A DNA stretch of 30,079 bases, taken from contig JBFKOL010000014.1 of the NCBI GenBank assembly GCA_041628815.1, forward strand, positions 1-30,079, in the 5' to 3' direction. Position numbers and translations under genes: made by a program. Positions 9,301 to 15,955 of this stretch are shown here, one piece after another (positions within the stretch are counted from its first letter, which is position 1; each line of letters opens with the position of its first letter). The notes beneath the pieces were generated by a model that did not search any database, was not told where the DNA came from, and was given only the letters and a program-made list of their open reading frames with translations. The stretch comes from JBFKOL01 sp041628815 (GTDB lineage Bacteria > Bacteroidota > Bacteroidia > Chitinophagales > Saprospiraceae).

Positions 9301-9419
9301 AATTTTGTGAATCCAGGATTAGGATCAACTTCAGGGACGAGCGCGATACCATCCTCAATCTAAGGAATTATGCCATTGGTGGAGATAACAGAATAGATCT
9401 GGCGAATATTGAAATGTAG
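6306..9419 (+). CDS. Three-pass membrane protein: cytoplasmic vWA-like core, periplasmic beta-rich tail
   Basis: A 1037-residue protein. Hydrophobic segments at about 15-33, 82-99 and 519-542, with basic flanks (RKK; KKKVEEIKSRK), predict a cytoplasmic N-terminus, a short periplasmic loop, a cytoplasmic region 100-515 and a periplasmic tail 543-1037. The cytoplasmic part carries motifs of a family I associate with bacterial effector-associated-domain loci: LFLIDEHAPNDHFG (from 173), FFYNGDARLFYS, LVVIGDG (Asp242), WEVRYLMTPRNPHSW, then helical IQACALHHQLDYPLTIELG and WWFRTGIIPPDIRARL. The first part looks Rossmann/vWA-like, but Asp176-Glu-His does not make a MIDAS DxSxS, so metal-dependent ligand binding is doubtful. 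The tail is beta-rich with recurring D-T-I/V/L strands (RDTIDK, QDTIVDT, RDTIRV, TDTIYVRDTVEV, RDTIVI) at about 725-820, suggesting a stalk or sensor. The fold assignment is inference; the topology is better supported. It is translationally close to the iSTAND-like gene. Confidence 0.72.
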   Translation: MELLDRNSFLTRKKVLLVVLAGVAILVIALLCLKPPYFDKFNPDALTWGNLIKNFGDGPSLMSLVMKGFDEFWEFVSEHFPGWWALVYAVIAFAILQLIKKKVEEIKSRKPYFWSSNQHGFSDSGIFQPLNGLLGTLKDVLPFVKKMVDKDFKGLIEGGAQLFDGTQKHNYLFLIDEHAPNDHFGRFWESSTRQFEKNALKTDRFFYNGDARLFYSKDQTEGLGIEDLKGLYGDSILVVIGDGYQMLDVDGGDLCTWTSTFESWEVRYLMTPRNPHSWDRRENRLMGLFHVLPADPGQLELLGYTPNDKEKVEPKTGEDDFLVDYHSSTFNAENLWKYFDQPTVEWIQACALHHQLDYPLTIELGQQVFSRYQRTLTLHDLYRVCQIWWFRTGIIPPDIRARLSKKLDEEGDKNGIRRWLRFKFPMLRPPEGSYAGDQFTESETINEWFDPSFNLTWKYRKVIRKRLNRIYSSGLYPNIYLTLVDGPHNRISRIFPVKWRYWIFNYGYSGLGVTQFVRNVIYSFLAATIMGSIFVLILWLSQGEGEGDDPATASVVETVLRIPVPETDSITLHIPGKRGAPVRGMIPGVTIRSPFRLKYDGKDTRVFRSRPGQKDSLSFTAVGDQVSNDVMVELRDTLFFEIGGEVNITLWDEVPVYLLAPVKDSVQVEIEVPLRTTDTLTHYVQLFLPPRKFPPWGPFNPPHPITRPGLSKVDTVWADPEKEVIWKRDTIDKEIPVVLTVWDTLRGPVERITIEIQDTIVDTAVIIVPVPGVTRIKLKRDTIRVPDGNTRWKTKTDTIYVRDTVEVAVPGRDSIIRDTIVIMNSVPFIIPIPKPIDTPMRRQVIISGIFNQCDDTEIVNSHFFKGFRVRGQSPVLFPGLDGKFDFTYLGYQGDELHLDVEPPYYVVDGPTVLQINNTINVESRLTVVDSSYFRPFITVLGKVKVAGMVSINDSLQLGDLMTVDSLSRDLTIELINGPPPYGEIAHHEGFFLHLLYDLKFCESRIRINFRDERDTILNLRNYAIGGDNRIDLANIEM

Positions 9420-9427
9420 CTATATAC

Positions 9428-9463
9428 AAAAAAAATACCCCGGATATGGATGTTCCCGGGGTC
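9428..9463 (-). terminator. Intrinsic terminator of the DUF1761 gene
   Basis: A 7-bp perfect stem, ACCCCGG (9437-9443) with CCGGGGT (9456-9462), encloses a 12-base loop. Read on the - strand it is followed by A and eight T (the A-run at 9428-9435). It therefore terminates the - strand gene. The hairpin may also slow transcription from the convergent cassette, but no T-run follows it on the + strand. Confidence 0.75.
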
Positions 9464-9501
9464 TGATCTGTTAAAAGATTGATGCCTGGTCTATTTTCAG
9501 G

Positions 9502-9939
9502 TCACATCACCAATTCATTGGGCCAGTGGTTCATCGCGTCGACGATACCACCCATAATAGCAAGAGTCACCGTCCAATAGCCAATATTGATCCACATTCC
9601 TTTCCATGATTGCTGCTCGAACAAACCATTGGTGATGAACAGGGGCATCACAATGAATACGCCTGCTATTGCTCCATGGGCTGCGCCATGCGTAAAAGTA
9701 TCATAGATACCCTCCTGCCCCGGACCATTATTCCAATTCAGCAGGAAAAAGCTCAACAATACAGCCATTACAAAAGACAAACCGAAAGTCAGGCCCATAT
9801 TGGCTTCCTTGGCTTTTTCCTCAGTCATGCCTACTGCTGACATCCAGGCGGTACCGAAAACTTTTTGATGGTACCAGATAAAACCCATGACCAAAGGCGT
9901 CAGGGCACTCAAAAGAATTGACAACCAATTTACTTCCAT
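9502..9939 (-). CDS. DUF1761 family membrane protein
   Basis: A 145-residue integral membrane protein with four predicted helices (at about residues 5-22, 49-68, 87-105 and 118-138). The N-terminal pattern NWLSILLSALTPLVMGFIWY followed by W-M-S-A-V-G-M is characteristic of DUF1761. Length and topology match the family. Its function is unknown. It is transcribed alone toward a strong terminator and converges on the TIR cassette; I see nothing linking it to that cassette functionally. It starts at an ATG 230 bases from the divergently transcribed beta-helix gene. Confidence 0.85.
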   Translation of the reverse strand: MEVNWLSILLSALTPLVMGFIWYHQKVFGTAWMSAVGMTEEKAKEANMGLTFGLSFVMAVLLSFFLLNWNNGPGQEGIYDTFTHGAAHGAIAGVFIVMPLFITNGLFEQQSWKGMWINIGYWTVTLAIMGGIVDAMNHWPNELVM

Positions 9940-10169
9940 TGTACAGGTTTAATAAGTGAGTAATAAAAGAAAGATAAGCAAATTTGACCGTACGACCTCC
10001 ACATGCCCGGTCCGATAGAGGGTTCTGTATAAGCTGTTGACGGTTCTATCCGATCATAAGTAATGAATACCAAGAAGATCATTGGTCAATTGAATGTTGG
10101 CCACTTGTTAACGGTTTATTCAGCGGGTCGAAAGGTAGTTTTGTGGAAAGAGTACTATATTAAGAAAAC

Positions 10170-12251
10170 ATGAAAATCCAGTATGTCCTCACCCTGATTG
10201 GAGGCATTTACGGCTTTTTCCTTGCCAATGCATGTTCTTATCAGGTAACACTCGAAAGGGGTATGGTGATCAACCGTTCCGTTTCAGTACGTCCCGGAAC
10301 CTATGTTCTTGGTGCATCAGACAGCATGAGTTCACCTGTTTTGACAATAGAAGGAAATGACATCGTCGTGGATTTTAACGGTGCAGAGGTCATCGGTGAT
10401 GATAGGAGAACCAGACAGGATCTTTTTGAGGGACTGGGGATCGTAGTTCAAGAAGGAAGCAACATTACCATAAGGAATTTATCGATTCGCGGATTTAAAG
10501 TTGGATTGCTCGCCAAAGATGTAGATCACCTTGTTATTGAAAACAGTGACTTCAGTTACAACTACCGGCCAAGGCTCAAAAGCATACGCGAGCGTGAAGA
10601 TCTTTCTGATTGGCTGTCATATCACAACAATGAATCAGACGAGTGGTTTCGCTACGGAGCAGGGCTGTACTTGAAAGATTGTGACTTCGCCGTGGTGAGG
10701 TCCAATACAGCTTCACAAAACCAGAATGCACTTCTCATGGTAGGATGTGATTCCTCGATGGTTTACAACAATGTATTCACCTTCAATTCAGGCCTCGGTA
10801 TAGGCATGTATCGATGTTCGGATAACAAAATCATGCACAACTGTCTTGATTTCAATGTAAGGGGTTACAGCCACGGGATCTACCAGCGCGGTCAGGATTC
10901 GGCTGGGTTGTTGGTCTATGAGCAATGTATGCGCAACGAATTTTCCCACAATTCAGCCACCCATTCCGGGGATGGCTTTTTTCTTTGGGCTGGGCAACAT
11001 ACGATGGACACTGGAGAAGGCGGTTGCAATGATAATTTGATTGCCTATAATGACTTTTCCTACGCACCGACCAATGGCATTGAGGTGACTTTTAGCGCCA
11101 ACATCATCCATCACAACAAGCTTGAAGAATGCAGGTACGGGATATGGGCGGGATACAGCCACCACACGGACATCAGGTACAACGACTTTTCAAACAACGA
11201 GTTCGGGGTCGCTTTTGAGCATGGCAACAACAATACCATCGCGTTCAACATGTTCAATGGCGATGAGACAGGCATAAAACTCTGGGAACGCGAGCAGCAG
11301 CCCGCCGATTGGGGTTTTTCACAAAAACGCGATGTGAGCAGCAGAAATTATCACCTTTACAGGAATGAATTTGTGGATGTCAAACGACCTTTTGATATAG
11401 AATCAACGGCAGAAGTGGACAGTACCCGTGAAGTTCCGGAAATGACGGTCAGCGCAACCCAACTCGACGATGGCATGGATGCCAAAGGCCTGATGCAACA
11501 GACGGGCCGCGACAAGATCATGGTAAACGAATGGGGCCCCTACAATTTTGAATATCCTTTACTTTGGTTGTATGAAAAGGACAGTATGAGGCACCACTTT
11601 CGGATTCTTGGGCCACGGGGAACCTGGTCGCTTGGCGAAGTGACCGGATTCCAAGATATCGACAAAAAATCGGGAAATATGAATGAAATACTCACGGCCA
11701 TACGTTCGGATGAATCGGATTTGCTCCGCATCGAAATGCTATTTTCAGGAAAGGACTTCCAGGATCAATTTGGACGGTTAATCAAAGGAAATAATGTGCC
11801 TTTTTCATTCACCAGGTATGACAAAAAAATGACTTGGCAGGTAGGTTGGTATTCCTACGACGAGGCACATCACCCTTTGTCGGGAAATATTTCTTATGAG
11901 CGATTATTTACAGAAAAACCGCATTGGAGAAAAGAAGTGAATGACCTTGCTTTTACATGGTGGCGTTCACCCGGTGGGCAAGTAGATCCCGACCGCTTTA
12001 TCACATTGGCCAAGACTAGTTCGAACTTTGAAAAAGGTAAATATGAAATTGAGATTACCAGTGATGATGGCCTGAGGTTCTACATCGATGACAATCTGAT
12101 GATTGACCATTGGGACATTCATGTCCCGGAGACCGATAAGGTGACTGTGGATCTTGACGGCAACCACGAGTTCCGGGTCGTTCATTTTGAAGGTGGCGGT
12201 TTTGCAACCTTGTCTTTCAACATCAGGAAAGTCTCCTTTGCGGATCGTTAG
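10170..12251 (+). CDS. Secreted right-handed parallel beta-helix protein with C-terminal PA14-like domain
   Basis: A 693-residue exported protein. The N-terminus has a hydrophobic signal ending near ANAC; either ordinary cleavage or lipidation of that Cys is possible. Residues about 60-410 contain NosD/pectate-lyase-like coils: repeated Asn/Ile units such as NNVFTFNSGLGIGMY, NLIAYNDFSYAPTNGIEV and NTIAFNMFNGDETGIKL. A middle beta domain (NEWGPYNFEYPLLW, HFRILGPRGTW) follows. The C-terminal ~140 residues resemble a PA14 carbohydrate-binding domain, with ITSDDGLRFYIDDNLMIDHW as the signature stretch. Such proteins usually bind or cleave polysaccharide, but no catalytic triad is identifiable here, so a lyase activity is not claimed. 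Its TAG stop overlaps the TAA stop of the convergent amidohydrolase within the bases TTAG. Confidence 0.82.
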   Translation: MKIQYVLTLIGGIYGFFLANACSYQVTLERGMVINRSVSVRPGTYVLGASDSMSSPVLTIEGNDIVVDFNGAEVIGDDRRTRQDLFEGLGIVVQEGSNITIRNLSIRGFKVGLLAKDVDHLVIENSDFSYNYRPRLKSIREREDLSDWLSYHNNESDEWFRYGAGLYLKDCDFAVVRSNTASQNQNALLMVGCDSSMVYNNVFTFNSGLGIGMYRCSDNKIMHNCLDFNVRGYSHGIYQRGQDSAGLLVYEQCMRNEFSHNSATHSGDGFFLWAGQHTMDTGEGGCNDNLIAYNDFSYAPTNGIEVTFSANIIHHNKLEECRYGIWAGYSHHTDIRYNDFSNNEFGVAFEHGNNNTIAFNMFNGDETGIKLWEREQQPADWGFSQKRDVSSRNYHLYRNEFVDVKRPFDIESTAEVDSTREVPEMTVSATQLDDGMDAKGLMQQTGRDKIMVNEWGPYNFEYPLLWLYEKDSMRHHFRILGPRGTWSLGEVTGFQDIDKKSGNMNEILTAIRSDESDLLRIEMLFSGKDFQDQFGRLIKGNNVPFSFTRYDKKMTWQVGWYSYDEAHHPLSGNISYERLFTEKPHWRKEVNDLAFTWWRSPGGQVDPDRFITLAKTSSNFEKGKYEIEITSDDGLRFYIDDNLMIDHWDIHVPETDKVTVDLDGNHEFRVVHFEGGGFATLSFNIRKVSFADR

Positions 12252-13900
12252 CGCTCATAAACCCAGTCTCCACCCGTCATGGTTTTTAGAACGGGTATGT
12301 CAATTATGGACATAGGATCCACCCTGCGCGGGTCATCGCCGAGGACTACGAGATCCGCCAGTTTTCCTGGTGTCAAAGATCCTTTATCGTTTTCTTCGTA
12401 AGAAGCATATGCCCCGTGGAGGGTCCCGATGCGGATGGCTTCGTCGACGGAAATGCTTTGCTCCGGCCCCCAAAGCTGTCCGTCATATCCCGTCCTGGTG
12501 ACGCTGGATTGTATGGCCATCATAGGTTCATAAGGTCCCGGAGGATAGTCCGACGTTTGTGTCACCTTGATACCGGCATCAAGAAAGCTGCGAAGGGCAA
12601 ACATTTTATTCAGCCGTTCCTTTCCATAGAATTTCATCTTTTCGCTGTGCCAATAAACATAGGTGGAGAATGGACAGGGTATGGCACCCAGAGCCCTTAT
12701 CCGGTTGACCAAACCGTCGTTTACCACAGTGCAATGTTCAAGTCTGAATCTCGGATCATTTCTTGGTATTTCCTTCTGTAATCGCTCGAAAACATCAAGG
12801 GTGATTCCGATGCCTACATCGCCATTGGCGTGTACACCGAGCTGCCAGCCAGCCTCATGTGCATCCCTGCATATTTCATAGAGTTCTTCAGGGGTAGAAG
12901 TTAATATTCCGTAGTATTCATCACTTCCAATATAAGGTTCTGAAAGGCGTGCGGTCCGCTCTGAAATGGAGCCGTCGATGGCCGTTTTCATAGCACCGAC
13001 CCGGACCCACTTATCTCCTAGGCCTGTCCGTATGCCGGCTTCTAACATTTTGTACAATCCATATCCCCGGATGTGACAATATACTCGTGTCTTTAACTTT
13101 CCTTCGCGATAGGCCATCTGGTAGGCCTCCAGGTCTTTGGGCGAACCACCGGCGTCATGGACTGAGGTAATGCCCGCTTTGGCAAGCATCTCTGAGATCA
13201 ACGCGACACCGTCTACATAGGTAGAATCGGTTACTTCGGGTCTGAATTTATAGAAGAAGTCATTAGCTGTTTCAAGGATCCTTCCGTTGAGCTTGCCCGT
13301 TTGACTATTTCGGTCGAAATGACCTCCTTGAGGATCAGGTGTAGATTCGTTGATGCCGGCCATCTTGAGTGCCAGTGAATTCACAAAAGAGGTATGACCC
13401 CCGCGGTGATTGATATAAACAGGGTGATCTGGGGCAGCCATATCGAGGTCATCGCGGGTGAGATACCTCCCTTCAATCGTTTTGGTATCGTCGTATTTAA
13501 AGCCAAAAATCCACTGTCCTGCGGGTGTAGTTTGCGCCTTTTCGCTTACGGCTGTAACGATGTCACTGATGGAAGAAAGAGAACAGTCTATATCGACAAG
13601 GTGCCGTCTTCCCGATGATCCGGGGTGTGAATGAGCATCAATGAAGCCAGGTGTAATAGTCTTCCCTTCCATGTTCACCTTCTTTGTAAAAGATGTACCC
13701 TGTCGCAGTATTTCATCATCGTTGCCAACGGAAAGAATTCGATCTCCAAAGATGGCCAGTGCACTGGCCTGGGGTACGGCAGGGTCTGCAGTGATGATGT
13801 TGGCATTGTAAAGGATGATGTCGGGGCCGCTGCGAAGCAAAACAGAAGCGGCGGCAGAACCAAAAAGCTGCAAAAATTGTCGACGGTGGAGGTATATCAT
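12248..13900 (-). CDS. YtcJ-like amidohydrolase with Tat-type signal
   Basis: A 550-residue metal-dependent amidohydrolase of the amidohydrolase 3 (YtcJ-like) group. The N-terminus carries a twin-arginine-like motif (HRRQFLQL) and a hydrophobic segment, suggesting folded export to the periplasm. Metal ligands visible are His90 and His92 in GFIDAHSHPG, then GVHANGD, LEHCTVV, and TQTSDYPPGP near the C-terminus. The C-terminal SLTPGKLADLVVLGDDP is typical. Family substrates are varied amides or formamides; none can be assigned. It starts 4 bases after the stop of the symporter gene, so the two form an operon and the enzyme may process what the symporter imports, or release the imported product outside the inner membrane. 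Confidence 0.88.
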   Translation of the reverse strand: MIYLHRRQFLQLFGSAAASVLLRSGPDIILYNANIITADPAVPQASALAIFGDRILSVGNDDEILRQGTSFTKKVNMEGKTITPGFIDAHSHPGSSGRRHLVDIDCSLSSISDIVTAVSEKAQTTPAGQWIFGFKYDDTKTIEGRYLTRDDLDMAAPDHPVYINHRGGHTSFVNSLALKMAGINESTPDPQGGHFDRNSQTGKLNGRILETANDFFYKFRPEVTDSTYVDGVALISEMLAKAGITSVHDAGGSPKDLEAYQMAYREGKLKTRVYCHIRGYGLYKMLEAGIRTGLGDKWVRVGAMKTAIDGSISERTARLSEPYIGSDEYYGILTSTPEELYEICRDAHEAGWQLGVHANGDVGIGITLDVFERLQKEIPRNDPRFRLEHCTVVNDGLVNRIRALGAIPCPFSTYVYWHSEKMKFYGKERLNKMFALRSFLDAGIKVTQTSDYPPGPYEPMMAIQSSVTRTGYDGQLWGPEQSISVDEAIRIGTLHGAYASYEENDKGSLTPGKLADLVVLGDDPRRVDPMSIIDIPVLKTMTGGDWVYER

Positions 13901-13904
13901 AATT

Positions 13905-15422
13905 TCAAGTATTCTTTTTCAATTCTTCGAAATGGGCCGAAAGGGCAGGGTCAGGCCACCATTTGGATACAATATATCCTGCCAAGAGTCCAAGAGCAAA
14001 TGACGGACCCAATTCGGCTGCCCTGTCAAAATATATGCCGACATCGTCGAGTGATGGCAACAGGAATTTGAACACCGGAATGCTCACAAATCCCACGATC
14101 ATAGATGCGATGGCACCCCGTTCGGTATAACCTTTCCAAAATAAGGACAATATGATGACCGGACAAAAACTTGCCGCCAATCCTGACCATCCGAAAATGA
14201 CAAACCAGAATATGGTTCTGCCGGGGGTTGTAACGGCTACAATTAAAGCGACCACGAGTGCACAGATTGCCATGATGAAGGTTACTCGCCGAGAAAGTCC
14301 GGTGAGTCGTGAAAGTGACACTTCAGGATGAAAAATTTGCTGGTAGATGTCACGTACAACAGCGCTCGAAGCCACGACGAGCAATGAATCGACGGTGGAC
14401 ATGATAGCTGCAAGAACGACCGCAATGTAAATGCCGGTGAAGAAGAAGGGAAGGAGAAATTCGACCAGGTGAATCAACGAATTCTGACCGCTTATGCCTA
14501 AAATGGCCTCTGGATCATCACCATAAGCGGTAAAGAAGTAGCGGGCGAAGATGCCAATGAATACCGCGGCGGTATCTGTCAAAATAGTGAAAACGATGGC
14601 CACCCAGGTGCCCTTGGAGATTTCGGCGGTGTTCTTAATGGACATAAACCGGACATAGACTTGAGGAGATCCTAAGAAACCGAGACCGATGAAAGCGTAT
14701 CCCATTAAGGTGGCAATGTTAATACCATTTAATCCGCCAGGACCCCACGGGTCCAATAGCCCTGGATCGATGTGTTCGAGTCCGGTCCAAAGATCCTGCC
14801 AGTTGCCAATTACGTAAAAGGCCAGGACGGGCAGGAAGAGCAATCCAAAAAACATGAGTAAACCCTGGAACAGATCCGACCATGCTACCGCCAGGAAACC
14901 TCCGAAAGTGATGTAAAGAACGACAATACCAAAGCCTACAAATACGCCCGTATAGTAATCCCACCCCATGAACACTTCGAATGCGGATCCTGTCGCGTCA
15001 ATCTGCGCACTCACGAATATGATCACGAAAACAGACAATATGAAAGCGGCGATGATGCGTATGCGATGCGAGGTCACCTGGAAGCGGCTCACCAAATAGT
15101 CGGGTATAGTGATCGCCTTGTAGTGGTCTGTAAACCTTTTAAATCTTTTGGCCATAAAAAGCCAGGAGGCAGCCACACCCAATACCTCGCCAACGACCAC
15201 CCAAAGTCCGCTTACCCCGGCTACTGCACCCAACCCTGTAAGGCCAAGCAATAGCCAAGCAGATTCACCCGTCGCCCGGACACTGAATGCGACCACCCAG
15301 TACCCGAGACGCTTGCCACCTACATAGTAATCTTTGATGTCTCGTATCTTTCGGGATGTCCAGAGTCCAATGCCGAATAGTATCGAGAAATATACAAGCA
15401 GAATAAGGAGCTTGGTGAACAT
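13905..15422 (-). CDS. Sodium:solute symporter (SSS family)
   Basis: A 505-residue inner-membrane transporter with about 13 predicted helices, the normal length for the SSS (PutP/SGLT-like) family. Supporting motifs are the first-loop DYYVGGKRLGYW, then ATGESAWLLLGLTGLGA, the helix-5 region GGFLAVAWSDLFQGLLMF, and AAIMSTVDSLLVVASSAVVRD, which contains the conserved Ser-Thr-x-Asp-S sodium-site region. It couples sodium entry to solute uptake; closest resemblance is to proline/amino-acid-type members, but specificity is not readable. It is the first gene of a two-gene operon with the YtcJ-like amidohydrolase, 4 bases apart. It starts at ATG 15422 after a 533-base gap that probably contains the promoter. 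Confidence 0.9.
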   Translation of the reverse strand: MFTKLLILLVYFSILFGIGLWTSRKIRDIKDYYVGGKRLGYWVVAFSVRATGESAWLLLGLTGLGAVAGVSGLWVVVGEVLGVAASWLFMAKRFKRFTDHYKAITIPDYLVSRFQVTSHRIRIIAAFILSVFVIIFVSAQIDATGSAFEVFMGWDYYTGVFVGFGIVVLYITFGGFLAVAWSDLFQGLLMFFGLLFLPVLAFYVIGNWQDLWTGLEHIDPGLLDPWGPGGLNGINIATLMGYAFIGLGFLGSPQVYVRFMSIKNTAEISKGTWVAIVFTILTDTAAVFIGIFARYFFTAYGDDPEAILGISGQNSLIHLVEFLLPFFFTGIYIAVVLAAIMSTVDSLLVVASSAVVRDIYQQIFHPEVSLSRLTGLSRRVTFIMAICALVVALIVAVTTPGRTIFWFVIFGWSGLAASFCPVIILSLFWKGYTERGAIASMIVGFVSIPVFKFLLPSLDDVGIYFDRAAELGPSFALGLLAGYIVSKWWPDPALSAHFEELKKNT

Positions 15423-15955
15423 AGAAAAATTAAGGCTCTAAACATAGGCAGAATAGTCGAGGTAAACGACAGCCAACATTCAAATCCATGCAGGTGTTAA
15501 AGGATGACACGATGAATGTATGGCGACACAAAAATTAAGGGGTCTATTTTGCAGATACACGATAAACATCAATTGAACACCGTAGTGGTTAGTTAACATA
15601 GCGATTCGAGACCCTCAAAATGCGTCTTGTGGCCACATGGTCAACTTCCCTTCCTCAGTCATTTAGGAGAAAACCGTTTCCTTCCCGGATATATCGTTCA
15701 AGTGAACGGATAAGGTTTTGTTTCGACCTCTGACAATTTTAATCTTTGGAGTCTGAAGCCATGATATCCTGGTCACCTATATTCTATATGAGATAAATGA
15801 ACCTATTTTTTTAGCTGGTAGTATACCCTCTGTATCCTCTGGTACATCCGAAAAAGGGTTCAGTATAGATCATTCTCCTCTGAAAACAGTCTTGTCATAT
15901 CTTGTGGCCTCGACGTATTGGCTATCAAAAACCAAGTAAATATTGACTTTCATGG
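15423..15955. other. 533-base intergenic region, no gene found
   Basis: No reading frame of useful length occurs on either strand and no RNA gene was recognised. The only structure seen is a 14-base perfect palindrome, CGTTCAAGTGAACG apart from its two central bases, at 15695-15708. It lies about 270 bases upstream of the symporter start and could be a regulator site. The region presumably contains the symporter promoter and the 3' end of the - strand Asp-box transcript. Confidence 0.4.

Noticed and set aside
3829..9419. Mobile element or prophage carrying the TIR cassette
   Set aside because: No integrase, transposase, tRNA or attachment-like direct repeats were seen at either edge, and base composition is not obviously different.
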